A DNA stretch of 64,000 nt from NCBI GenBank assembly GCA_022376465.1, contig JACDTU010000014.1, positions 248,001 through 312,000 on the forward strand. The letters run 5' to 3'. Below the pieces are notes generated by a model. It saw only the letters and a program-made list of their open reading frames with translations, did not search any database and had not been told where the DNA came from. Positions 46,575-58,645 of this stretch are shown one piece after another. This stretch comes from Cubamyces lactineus (lineage: Eukaryota > Basidiomycota > Agaricomycetes > Polyporales > Polyporaceae). A program made the position numbers and the translations under genes. How positions within the stretch are numbered: position 1 is the first letter of the stretch; each line of letters begins with the position of its first letter.

Positions 46575-47092
46575 GGTGGACGATGAGGAGGGAGGCGTTG
46601 CCGGTAGCAGCCCGAGCTCGCGCGTTGTGCTGGGTCATCCTGCGCGTACGCGTCGCCGTGACGAGCAGTCACGCGATCTGTCACAGGCACTATGTCATCG
46701 TTTAGACGCTCAAATCGGGGGGCCGGCTTGCCGCGAAACATATCCATCAGTCGCATATATGATATAATGAGAGCTCTGACTGAGTACGCCGGTCGCCATA
46801 CGACCACAGGATGGAAATATAACCCGCGTTGAAGGAGAGAAGGAATGGAGGACACGTCCTGGACGTGTTTGAATAGGTGAGAACGCGTTGTGGAAGCGGG
46901 AATGAACGCGTCATATGGCGTACGTGCACGCGAGAACGCCAACGACTGGGAGGACTGGGAGGGTGACCATCTGCAGCCATCTGCAGGGCCTCTGGACCTC
47001 TGACTGAGACCCGCCCGCTGACGCATCGCTGATCCCACCGTCTTGCAAGCCATCGATTCGTCGTCCACGTTGTCTCTTCGTACTGTCGCACG
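46575..47092. promoter_or_regulatory. divergent promoter region RPT5/DPP5
   Basis: 518 bp between divergent starts. No motif I can name with confidence; frames inside lack splice structure. Confidence 0.4.
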
Positions 47093-50000
47093 ATGCGGGT
47101 GCCTCCAGGCTTTCCCGCGTCCGTCCTCGGGCTCGTTTCTCAGGTTCCTCTACAACCACCGTCGAACTTGACCAGTATGGCTGCGCCCGACTTCGTGTTT
47201 GAAGAAGGTCCTCATATCTTCTCGCCGAAGGACCTAGTCCAACTCCCTAGAGCTCTTGAGGGGGTCGCGAACGCCGTTGGAGATCTCGTCTTTGTGCCCG
47301 TGAGCGAGTATTCGCTCAAGGACAAGAAGTGCGTATGCGCGAGTACAGAGTAGATGTTGCAGCAGTATCTGATATCGGAGCAGGAACTCAAAGTCGATTC
47401 ATGTTGCGGCGGTCGAGTCCACCATTCTACCCTTGGATATCCCCTTAGCTAACGGTGGCGAAGCCTTCTGGCTCGACTCTCGCACCCTGGCGCACGCCGT
47501 TGTCGAAGGCTCTGACAAGGACAAGGTAGTCAACCTCTACGCAATGTCCCTCAAGGTCGATACAGGTTCGCCCGCCATTACGACCTTCCCCGAGTCCCCT
47601 GTGCACATCGGCAAGTTCCCGACGTCGACTGCGACCAACTTCCGGTACTCCGCCGAGGCAGGTGTCCTCGTCTTCTCTGATTACGTCCACGCGGACGGCG
47701 ACCTCAAGAAGGTCAAAGAGAACGATGAAGCATGGGAGAACCGAGGTGACACCGCCTTCGTGTACGATGAGACGTTCGAACGGCACTGGGACACATGGGT
47801 CGGGCCGAAGAGAACGTCTCTGTTCAGTGTCAAGCTCACTAAACAACCTGCGGGCAAATGGGCCCTCGGAGATGAATATGTCAACCTCCTCAAGGGCACT
47901 GGACATGTAAGTTTACGCTACTTGCGATGCAGCCGTATGGAGAACTGAACCGGCCCATCAGCACGCCCCGGTGGAACCGTTCGGAGGCACAGATGACTTC
48001 GATGTATCGGAGACTCATGTCATCTATACTGCCAAGGATCCTAAGCTACCGAAGGCGTGGCACACCAAACAGAATGTCAGGTCATCTAGCACGCCGTATG
48101 CTATCCAGGGCTGACATCTGTGCACTTGTTCGACAGATCTACATTGTGGACATCAATGGCAAGTCTACCCCGAAGGAGCTCACCTCGGGCAAACAGGGAG
48201 CTACCCACAACCCAGTGTTCAACACTGCAGGGGACAAAGTAGCCTGGATTGAGTTGGACCAAGATGGCCATGAATCCGACCGGTAAGAGCAGCATATATG
48301 CGTGAAAACCTTTTGTTCACAGGATCGGCAGCGGAAAGCTTGTCATCTATGATCTTGAGAAGGACGTCCGCTTCACGGTCACCCAACATTGGGATCGCAC
48401 CGTCAGTTCCATCGCGGTATGTGTCGATGTATGTGTGTCCACCCACATACTGAATCAACTGTATCTTAGTTCGCCCACGACGATAAGACGGTATTCTTCA
48501 CTGCCGGGGATATTGCACGCATCAAGATATTCTCCCTTCCCGTTCCCGAAACGCCCGCGGAGAGCACGACCGACCCAGACCTCCCTTCGGCTTTCCGTCA
48601 GCCCCGCGAGCTCACTTCCACTGGTGCCGCGTCCGGCATTCAGCCACTCCCCAATGGCCGTCTCGTATTCACGCGCTCGTCCCTCACTGCTCCCAACGAC
48701 GTCTACGTCCTGCGTCAGTTGAACGAGAGCGGGACGCCGAAGATCGACCAGCTCACCCAGTTCTCCGCGACGGGCCTGAAGGGCAAGAACCTTTCCGAGG
48801 GCGAGGAGTTCTGGTTTGAGGGTGCGGAAGGCAAGAAGATACACGGCTGGGTCATTAAGCCTCCGGGCTTCAAGGAGGGTGAGAAGAAAAAGTGGCCTAT
48901 CTTGTTGGCCATCCATGGTGGTACGTACCAAGGAGTTTAGTGGCTGGGTTGATGGACTGATCATCTTTACAGGTCCCGAGGGTGCTTGGGAAGACCAGTG
49001 GTCCAACCGGTGGAACTTGAATGGTATGCATTCCCATGGGTGCTTCTTGATCTAATGTTCTAAAACGTAGCTCTATAGCGTTCGCTCAGCAGGGTTACGC
49101 TGTAGTTGCTATCAACCCGACCGGTTCCACATCCTACGGTCAAGGTGCGTGGGATTCGCTAATCAGTCAGGGTTAGACACAGACTGAATGTTCTACAGAA
49201 TTGACAAACGCGATCAAGGAGGATTGGGGTGGCAAGCCCTTCGTTGGTGCGTTCACTTCCCTGCATATTTGCGAAGTCAGGATGTGTATGTCAATGTACG
49301 CTGTGAAGACTTGCAGAAGGGCTGGAAGCATGTCCTTGAGCACTACCCTGAGGTTAGTCTATCAGTTATTCGAAATGCGGCATCCTATCTCAATTATACC
49401 AGCTTGACCCTGACCGTGCTGTCGCTGCCGGTGCAAGCTACGGTGGTTACGCCATTAAGTATGTACTTTGTTACCATTCCGGAACGTTGTCGATATTAAC
49501 TCTGCCCAAGCTGGATTCAAGGCCACCCCGAGTTTGGCTTCAACTTTAAAGCGCTTGTCTGCCACGATGGAGTAAGCGTGTTTCATGTTTTAGGAAGGCC
49601 TGAAACTCACCCTGCCCACAGGCATTCGGCGCCCAGTACCACGGCTACTCTACCGACGAGCTGTTCTTCGTGAGTGGCTAAGCTAACAACGTACTTGCGA
49701 TAGTTCTGATCGGTCGTCCAGTTCAACTATGAATGGGGAGGACGCCCTTGGGAGCCCCGTGCGCAGGAGGTTATTAAGAAGTACGCTCCTCATTTCTCGA
49801 CGATAAACCAAGCGCTCACACTCGCTCTTTGTAGATATGACCCTATCAACTTCGTAGACAAGTGGTCTACCCCGATGCTTATCATCCACGGCAGCAAGGA
49901 CTACCGCTTGCCGGAAACGGACGGCATCGGCGCCTTCCACGCCCTCCAGCAGTAAGTGACTGAGAGCCTTGTCACAGAAGGCCTTCCTTTCTGACTCAAT

Positions 50001-50193
50001 GGGTGCCATAGGCGAGGTGTTCCGAGCCGCCTGGTCATCTTCCCTGACGAGAACCACTGGGTCTTGAACCATCAGAACAGGTCCGTGATCTCTTGCGTCT
50101 CCGACCCGCTGTGTATTGACTCAGGCCGACAGCTTGAAGTGGCACTACGAGGTGTTCCGCTGGCTCGGCAAGTATGCAAAGAAGAGTGATTGA
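47093..50193 (+). CDS. dipeptidyl-peptidase 5 (prolyl oligopeptidase family S9)
   Basis: Serine peptidase of family S9 (S9C, DPP5 or acylaminoacyl-peptidase like). Seventeen exons from 47093-47328 and 47384-47906 to 50012-50080 and 50133-50193; all introns GT-AG. The product is 747 residues, or 719 if translation starts at the next in-frame ATG (47177). Start choice is open, since neither N-terminus has a convincing signal peptide, which leaves cytosolic versus secreted undecided. After a beta-propeller region (about residues 50-480) comes an alpha/beta hydrolase with nucleophile Ser603 (GASYGGY), Asp688 (HGSKDYRLP) and His720 (DENHWV). Oxyanion region AIHGGPEG. Confidence 0.9.
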
Positions 50194-50565
50194 AGTAAGC
50201 AGAGATATAGCGGAGCATGCAGGGCCGAATGACTCTTCGTGTAATCCGGTCCCGATCGATGTGCAAGCGGAACGTTGCCTGGAATGTAACAGTATTTTAC
50301 CCGTTGCGCGCTTGACTGGCAGCGTTGAAACTTCTTGTCACGACGGTGCGTCCGGCCTACGTTGTTCATGCGCACAGTTCGCCGTCGCCGCTCAGGGTCG
50401 CGAGACGCCTCGTGGTACCACGACGGTGTATATGAGGGACGGGGTACTTGCAACGTCGTTTTGGTTAGCCCTCACTCTCGCTCGACTGTACAGCAGTAAG
50501 TGATCCTACCTACGATACCCATCATTGCAACCCATACTAACCACTCTCACAATATCAGCTGTGAC
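50194..50565. other. intergenic, nothing recognised
   Basis: 3' flank of the DPP5 gene and promoter of the KOW gene. Confidence 0.5.
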
Positions 50566-51715
50566 ATGAATAAGGACCGTTCGTCCGCTGCAGGTTCTTC
50601 TGGAACGCAACCTTCTCTAAAGGTAGAAGATGTAGATCCCGTGTATGTGAGGAACACTCGAAATCAACGCGGAGGGGCAGTTGGCCCGAACCTACTTGCG
50701 ACGTCGAACAACAGTGAGTGCTTTCTATAGATTCGATTTGATCCAGAGGTCATTGATTTTACTACTGCGCAGATAGTTGGGGAGTAAGCCAATCCTACGA
50801 GCACCGAACCACCACGACCTCGGAGGCGGTGGCGGAGGACCTAGATGGAACGGTGACGCAGATACCACGCAAGCGATCCCCCTCACCCTTTCCCGACTTG
50901 TATCCGCGGATCGCGGAGAAAAGAGACCGCAACAAGCGTCTTGACGCGAAGCAAGCGAAGAGAGACCTCACCTGCACTATCGTAGACACCGGCATGTCAA
51001 ACGTCATGGATACCACCGTGAGTGCCGGCGCCGCACGTGTGCCACCGGCGCCTTTGACCTTGGTGTTGACAGGAGGCATTCTCAATTTATCATAATCAAG
51101 CACAGGAGGAGATCTACCAGGTAACGCCCTACCGTTTGATGCAACCACTTCTCTCACAGCGTATTAGGCTAACAATAGTGTTGCACCACCTGCTGCCAAG
51201 GGTGCAGAGCCCGGCGTGCGTAAGTCAAACCGCCCATTACCTCATGTCCATGCGGACCCATTGCTGACAACGGGGCAGAGATCGCATCCGCAGAGTGGCT
51301 CCTGGATCCTGCGATCAGCTCATGCCCCGGCATGCTCGTCGTGGTGCTAGGATCGAGCGCGCTTCATGGTGCTACTGCTTGGCACGGCGGAGATTATGAA
51401 GGCGCGCAAGGTATCGTCCTCTCCGTGCACAACACCGGGGCGGACACTGAATTCTTCCCGTCCACCGCGCGCGTCAAGTTCTTGAAGCCCCTCCACCCTC
51501 CTCTTGACACATTCGCCGTGCCGGTGTCGCTGTTGTGTCCAGTTGCACCGGGCGCTACTGGACAGCAAGCATTGATCATACGCGGCCCGCACAAGGGGAA
51601 GAGGGCGAAGCTGTGGGAAGAGGTGAGCCAGGGCTGGTATGTCTGTGCGGCGTACGATTACTTCGAAGTGGCGCATGAGGACCTAGTACGACTGCTCCCG
51701 TGCGCTGAGAGCTGA
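50566..51715 (+). CDS. stand-alone KOW-domain protein, Spt5-like fragment
   Basis: Five exons, 50566-50713, 50773-51017, 51073-51120, 51168-51219 and 51279-51715, give 309 residues. The C-terminal part has a KOW-like stretch (GQQALIIRGPHKGKRAKLWE) followed by a conserved-looking tail (AYDYFEVAHEDLVRLLP), as in Spt5-type and related proteins. The N-terminal half is charged and disordered (RKRSPSPFPDLYPR, RDRNKRLDAKQAKRD). No NGN domain is seen, so this is not a full Spt5. Such short KOW proteins occur in multiple copies in Agaricomycetes; function unknown. The two short middle exons are the least certain part. Confidence 0.55.
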
Positions 51716-52715
51716 GCTAGAAGTTACCCCTGCCTGTGCTGGAGACACTTTACCCATCAAACTGGAGACCGGCCTTGCGCCGGTCCGTTGTGTATCGGCA
51801 GGTCATCGGTCGCAATTTGTCACTACGCTGATATGTCCGATGCCATGAGAATGACTACTTTGATGGACGATCCCCTCGTCCATGAACAATCCTTGTTATG
51901 CGCTCAGATATTGCAGTTCACTGAGGCTTGTACGATATACCTCTAACCAAACAGCTAACCTCTGACACTCAGGCATATCTTGATCCCATTAGCCATGCGA
52001 CATCTGTCACTTCTCGTGTACGCCTCTGGAACGTGCATTTCCGGGCCTCGAATCTCTCGATCGACACCTAGGCTTGATCGTACACAAGTTTGGCGGTGAA
52101 CCAGCTCCCACTGCCACTACGGGGAGGCACTGCACCGGAAAAACGCCACCATCCGATGTCAATATCGAGGTACGAGTATCATCCTCGTAAATCGGATACG
52201 CGGCTTCCAAGCGCCACCAGGGCGCGGAGCTCAGATAACACAACCTCCGGTGGCGGGGTTATCCCCCTCGGCTCCTCTGGGGACGCTCATCCTCGCTCGA
52301 GGCTTGACGTGCTGGTGTGCGGCTCGGGATCATCCTGCCTCTTAGCGACAGAGCGCAGAGTCGGGGTTTCCGTCAACTTACTGCGGCCGCTGTTTATATC
52401 GCCCAAAGCCGGGCCCTCAGACCGACATGGGGTGCGTACATATAAATACCATGCTGCTGAGCGAGGAATAGCTCAACGCGGCGTCTCGACTTTCAGAGCA
52501 TCCTCATGGCCAGCTACACCCATCTTCCTATGCACCCAAAACTCGAGCTCATGCGGGACGGCCCAAGGCTGCCCGACCCTTACAGGTCAGCCCGCAACCA
52601 TTGTAGCGCGTGCACTCGTGAACCGCAGGCTGACACGTATAATCATAGTGACCAACGCTCAGATGCTTCCTCTCCTGATGACACCTTGACTCAACTCACT
52701 CTACTCACTACGAAG
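51716..52715. other. intergenic, nothing recognised
   Basis: Spacer and promoter upstream of terpene synthase copy 4. No gene supported; a TATA-like TATAAATA occurs near 52440. Confidence 0.45.
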
Positions 52716-53915
52716 ATGGTGTGTGCTACATACCGTCAACTTGAATGTTCGCGTACCGTGGGCCTGACCGAATTCACCAGGATAATCTCGCTTTACAACG
52801 CGAGCAGATCAGCCTTCTCGTTACGGACTTTCTGAAACGTAGCGACTTCCGTGCTATGCAGTCCCCACGGGACGTCGAGCTTCGTGACAAGCTCAGCGTC
52901 GACGTGAACAACTGGGGTGTCGACATTAACCCTTCCATGCTCGAGAAGATGGTGGAGACAAGCTGCTCCTACGCCGAAACCGCTTTCGGGCACACCTCGT
53001 TCGAGCACCGGTACTACATCGCGCTCTACACCGCATGCATGCTCTACGGCGAGGACCTCGGCGAGCACGACCCAGACGCGGTGACTCAATTTGCGCGCCG
53101 GCTTGTCAGGGGTGATAAGCAAGTCAGCCCGATATTCGACTGCCTCGCGGAGCTTCTCAAGCAGGCCCACCTGTACTGGAGCGATGTCGGCGCAGACGCC
53201 ATCATCACAGGGACGGTGGACGCGCTCACTGCAACTGCTATCGAGTTCGCCACCACAGGCACGCCAGTGGCTCCGTCCGCGTTGCGATACCCGTACTATC
53301 TTCGGACGCGGGCGGGCGGTGGCCCGCAGTACACGCACTTCATGTTCATGCGGAGCTGGCGAGAGAGGGCGGACTCGTACCTTCAAATTCTCCCGTGAGA
53401 TCATTCCTCGGTAGTCAATGCGCCTTGGAAGCTGATCTTGAGCTCTCGCAGAGAGATCGAACATTGGACGCTAGGAACCAAGTGAGTTCTCTGCGAATGA
53501 TGCACTGAGAAGTACTCGAATTGACGCCATATCTATAGTGATATGTACGTCGTTGGCATGCTAGCCATCTGATTGCTAGGCACTGATGTCGAGAACCAGC
53601 CTCTCGTTCTACAAGGAAGAACTTGCCGGCGAGACGAGCAACTACGTGCACTTGCGCGCCGACGCGGAAAGCATCTCGCCGTGGGATGTACTACGGCATC
53701 TGACCGAAGAAGTTCTCGATACCGCTCGCAGGATAGATGATATCACTGCCAACGATCCAGAACTGTTTGCCTTGTGGAATCGTTATCTGCAGGTACGCGG
53801 ACTGCAACGCGTTATCGTGATTGAAGTACTAACGATACTTCAGTGTTACCTGGAGTTCTCGGTGAGAACACCAAGATATCGTTTGCGCGAACTCGGCATA
53901 GGGTACGGTCTGTAA
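52716..53915 (+). CDS. TRI5-like terpene (sesquiterpene) synthase, copy 4
   Basis: Fourth TRI5-type class I terpene synthase, 45 kb from the others and on the opposite strand. Exons: 52716-52718 (only the ATG), 52781-53394, 53452-53481, microexon 53539-53544, 53600-53792 and 53844-53915, giving 305 residues. The single-codon first exon is inferred because the acceptor CACCAG at 52780 and the donor GTGTGTGC after the ATG keep frame; an alternative is to start at the in-frame ATG 52745 with a different N-terminus. Metal motifs: LYGEDLGEHD (Glu92-Asp93) and an NSE motif (Asn216, Ser220, Glu224) completed by the microexon. The C-terminus has TPRYR. Product unknown. Confidence 0.85.
53539..53544 (+). 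other. 6-nt microexon of terpene synthase copy 4
   Basis: TGATAT between acceptor ATCTATAG and donor GTACGTCG, with introns of 57 and 55 nt. It encodes the Asn-Asp of the NSE motif plus two bases of Ile. Confidence 0.85.
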
Positions 53916-54145
53916 GAAAGGGCCGTCGTCTCACGCCGAAGTCACAAAAGACGATCTAATACGTTGGGATACTCGAGCTGTGTTGTACTATAAACGATTT
54001 CCGTGGCCTCTCTAGATTCGCGCAACTATTTTGTAGATTGTAGACACCCTTAGAGACAATTATTACACATTATCATGTCCACATAGACATCCGGCAGAAT
54101 CTCCAGGTCTCTCAGGCGAATGGCTGTAATTACTGCAGAGATTCC

Positions 54146-57100
54146 TACGCAGCTCTCCCTAGGACCTCCGTTAGAACTTCCCGAACCGACGCGCCCTTGT
54201 CGCGTCCTTCAAAAGAGAGGTCCCAGGCGAGGAATCTGCGGCAGACTTCCTCTGCCTCTTCAAGTTCACGACGTTCTCCGTCAGACATGTCTTCGTCCAA
54301 CAGCTGGCAGATTTCGTGCTTGTGGAGGAGCTCGCTGACGTTGTGTGTTGAGGTTAAGGGAACATCGAATGATAAGTGAATTGTGACATACCTGACATAT
54401 CGAGCACGGTCTGTGACGCGGCGCGGTACTCCGAAAATCTCTGCGCATGTAATGGCATGGGAGTGAAGCGAGTATCCTGTCGCTACCCTATTGGCCAGTT
54501 AGCGAGTTCGCGTAGTGTTTCATGCCGTGCTTCCCTTACTTATAGAGGTAGGTAATCTTGTCGCTTCGGGGCACTAGCATTCTGCCTTCGTCTTCACCGT
54601 CAACTGCCTCTTCGGCAACGATGCTATCGTCTGTACTACTAGTCAGGAGCACCTCCATGTGGAGGTAGGTGACCGGCAGCTTATAAGGACTGAAGAGGTC
54701 GTCATGAAAGATCTCGTGAAAGTGGGTCGTGGCAATGACTTTGGGACAAGAGGAGCCGCTGCCGAGAAGGTGCTTCAAGACCCCACAAAATAGACCGGCG
54801 CCGTCTTCAAGAGGCCATCAGCAGTAACCGAGGCAGAAAAGCACCGAGATGTCAGTACGCGGCAATGGAGTCTCTAGTGATGGCACGAGCCTGTGGGGAG
54901 TGTACCCTTCCCAAATTCGTCCAGTAGAACCAAGGAGCGGGCGGTAGCATTTCGCAAGGCAAGAGAGACTTGGTTGAGGTCAATCATGAACGCCGACTGA
55001 ACCTGGGGCGGCGGTTGATGTAGGTTCATGACATAGCGCGAATAGACATACTCGAGACACAGACTCCCGTGTCTGGATCCGGGTGAAGACTTGACGCCGC
55101 AAAGGGAGGAGAGTGAGCCTCATGACTAAGATGAAGAATTGAAACCAAACTTTTATCTACGACACCTAACGTCGCAGATTCCGCGGGCACGAAGCTTTCA
55201 CTACAGTCAGCACGAATCCACACTCAAGCAGAAGTGACCGTAGCCCACCACCCGATCTGGCGTATGTCAATTGCTACCCCACAGACGAAGATACTCTACA
55301 TACCTGCGCCATGTATTGTATCAAAGCGATCTGTTTAAATTCAGCACTAGCACTTGCAGTGCCTCTCTAAACGCGCGTCCTCACCTGTTTCAGATAAACA
55401 CTCTAAATTGCGCCTTGTCAGTGATAGCGCGTGAACGAAATCCGCTAACGACAATACTACCTTGCCACAGGCATTTGCACCTGTGCATACTACGACGCTA
55501 TTCTTGGAATGATGTACGTTTTCGCGCGAGGATTCCTCGTCGTCACTGCTAATGTCTTCTGGGGAAACTCCTAGACCTGCTCCGCCGACGATGAACGCGT
55601 CGTTTGGAACAAACGTATCGACCACGAGTTCCTGCAATGGGTGTCTAAGGTCTGTATGAGCCTACGATTGGATTACCATCTCCAACGAATGCGTGCTACC
55701 TTCCTTGTTTGATGTCAATGATGTTCTGTTCAGTCATCTGTGGCCGTCTGTAGTCATAAGAACGAGATGCAGCTGCAAAGGAGAGCAAGCAATCCAGCTC
55801 TGCACAAATGTCGCACACGCGAGCTATGTCTTCAGCGTATACAAGGAGGCTCTCTTGCAGAGCCTGTACAATTTCTATCTCACGATCTGTTCATTGTCAG
55901 TATTGCCTACAGTGTTTCGGTTCGACTCAGACTTGCCGACTATGGCGGGATGAAGGTCGCCTATGTGCATGTCCATATCTGCTATTTCGTTAGGAGTGTA
56001 ACGTGAAGATAATGATTTGAACGTACCGCGCATCTCTTGGGATTTGAAGTAGACGTGTGAGCTACGTTACCTTCAGCAGTCAGATATAATAGGCGTGTAC
56101 ATTTAGATACTCACTCGGACGAAAACTGACGACGGCAGCGCATTCAGCATCATAGTCCAGGTCACAGTCTGGTGCACAGTACCTGAAACGTCCACCCATC
56201 CAGAACTTCAACGCCTGCCTCTCCTTGCCACGCTTCCTGCATTGGAACGCAAACAAGGAACCCTATGGCGCATGCGTGAGGTGGAATACATACCCCGATC
56301 AGAGAGAATTTCTACCAAGTTGCGGGAAGTACACCACATTCAGAGACGAAGCATAATCCGCAGGTATGGTCGCGGAAATCTGCATTGCTACCTTCGACTG
56401 GGAATGTGCGGAGTCGATTAGCCTGCATAGATGCAACCCCCTGATCGCTAGACGTACAAGAACCGAATCGATCCCATGATATATGTGTTTGAGGTTATCA
56501 AGTTCGTCGTCAACATGAGGTCGGACACAGACTCGCGCAGCATTAGTACTCTCCTCCCAGTCGATCTGAATCCGCGTGTCATACACCGCGAACGATGAGA
56601 GGGTATACTCTTACCGTTCCATTCACATTCTTGGCAATCTCGCGGAAACTAGCGACATCAAGAGCTTGGAGAAGCTGCCAATGTCGTTAATTAGATTGTG
56701 CTTTATGGATATAGCGACAGTCTCTACCTTCCGGACGACTGCAACACCGGCACCATGGTTTAGCTCAGCGAGTGAATCGCGCAATAGTAGCGCATGGTAT
56801 GCGAACTGAGCGATATGTTAGTCAAACCGCAGCCAAGTTCGCTAGCCCTTCTAGTATTGCACACCTTGACGAGCCCTTGCCAGTCAGATACCTTTGCCTT
56901 TCCTGCCTTCATCGAGACGAGTATCTTCGGAATATTCTTCATGCCTTGCAAATGTCCGTGCATCGACATCGCGGTAGTCGTATTATCGGGACGAATGAAG
57001 CATTCTACGGCATCGTGCCTGTTTTTGATGATAGTGAGCGACAACGAGGGCCGAAGGAACCACTCGCGCATGAGCGAACGGCCCAGCCTCGTCTTAGTAG

Positions 57101-58296
57101 CGTTCAGAATGCCAAATAGCGACAGGCCTTCCTTCGTCTTGTCGGAGTGAATCGAAGCATGATGCTCATCTTCGAACACTTGCAGCGAGAACAGGGCGTC
57201 TGCATTGATTTGCATGACGTCTAGCAGGGGCAAAGGTTCAAGGTTTCGAACTTCTAATCCCCCGATGCCGTCATCGTCCAGCTCGGCGACGGCGCGAGCA
57301 CGCACAAGATACTCTAGCAGAGCCCCAATGGAACCGAGCTGTGCATCACCCGTCAATCATACATTTACGCACGGAGAAGATGGGCATTGAGACGCACACA
57401 TAGGGGAGAGGTCTCAACGGAAGCGAAGTTCGCAAGTCTGACGGAGGCATTCCACTTCTGGATGAGAGGGTCGTTCCCAGTTTCCCGCCGGCGACGCATG
57501 AAGTCGTATGCATTCCTCGGTTCAGTGACGGAATCTGAGCCTGTAGTATTGTCTGGTTGGTCTTGATCGACGGGCAATTCTGAGAGCAGCCGCAGAGACA
57601 GTAGACGGTCGCGACCTCGGAGTGGGAGGAAGTCTTTGTGGGGGCGTATTTGAAACGTCCCGCCAGATCCGTCCACTGGCTCCGAGGTGAGTATATGCGG
57701 CTGAATGCCCGGCATGAAACTCGTAGGACGCTTACTATGGTCTCGACAAACGTCCATGAAGTTATCGTCTGCCTTCGAGCTGGTGATGACGACATCTGGA
57801 GATGACTGTTCCAGTACTGAGTGTATGCGCATAGTTAGCTCCTCGCTGGCTTCGGGACCGACGACGCTTACAAGCGCGAGTCAAGTCGAAGTGCCCGTTT
57901 TCCGGAGTGTCCTCAAAGAAGAACACAGCACATTTCAGCGGGTCATAGTAGGCGCAAGCTACACGACCACTGTTGATATGGTGAGACAACGGTTCTTCTG
58001 GACAGGGAAGGGCGCATACAACTGGCATGTGGCCGCTAAGCATATCTGCGTAGACTTTCAGAACGAGTACTTTACCACGCCTTGTATGCGCATACCTTTT
58101 CAGTTGCAGCACTGGATGAGTCTTCCGGGCTCTCCTCTTCTTCTGTACTCTCCAAATTGCCCTCCCACCTGACCCTTTTGCGCGACTGAACGGTGTCGGT
58201 ATCTTCTGGGTCTGCGACGTACTGAGTAATTCCTTCATCGTCATCCTCCGTTACGGAGGGTACGTTAGACGAAGACGGGTGCTTCCTCCGAGGCAT
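54146..58296 (-). CDS. MSH5: meiotic MutS homologue MSH5
   Basis: MutS-family ATPase that works with MSH4 in meiotic crossover formation, in the nucleus. About 25 minus-strand exons can be chained in frame from the ATG at 58296 to TAG at 54146. MSH5 hallmarks in order: an acidic N-terminus, [21 protein letters not shown]-type core with [16 protein letters not shown] and [26 protein letters not shown], Walker [25 protein letters not shown], Walker [12 protein letters not shown] and TTHFHEIF. Oddities: a 5-nt microexon (55252-55256), two GC-AG introns (55887-55936 and 54805-54890) and a Walker A with Ala and Cys where Pro and Ser are usual. Only the chain as a whole is well supported; single small exons are inferred. 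Confidence 0.85.
55252..55256 (-). other. putative 5-nt microexon of MSH5
   Basis: Minus-strand ATCGG lies between acceptor CGCCAG and donor GTGGTGGG. It supplies the conserved Ile-Gly between MAQ and FVPAES and repairs the reading phase. Flanking introns are 47 and about 57 nt. Confidence 0.55.
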
Positions 58297-58645
58297 TCCA
58301 GTCTTCAGGGGATAGCTGCAAGAGACAGCAGTTGCGCGTCAGCTGTGGTGAGAGGTCAAATCGCAAGCTCTCGATATAATGCTCTCAGTGTCGAAGACAC
58401 GACACGCGTTGCTGGTCACGTGCTCGTGTCGCGCATTAAGGTTTGGCTGCTCCTCCCTCAGGTTTATGTGGCTATTGGCCTTAACGAGCAGAACACGCAT
58501 GTGGTCCCTGAAGGTAAGGGGCTATGACCTATCACACTGGCTTTGAGAGCTGGGCGAAATATATGAGCGGAAACATGGTAATAGAGCGGCTCCTTGTGTG
58601 AACGAAGGGGAAATATGCCTTGCATACGAGGTCGACGCGTCGCTA
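58297..58645. other. intergenic, MSH5 promoter
   Basis: 349 bp between the MSH5 start and the prohibitin stop codon. Nothing specific recognised. Confidence 0.5.

Noticed and set aside
55887..55936. MSH5 as a pseudogene because of missing GT donors
   Set aside because: GC donors give perfectly conserved joins and the remaining exons are open, so an intact gene is more likely.
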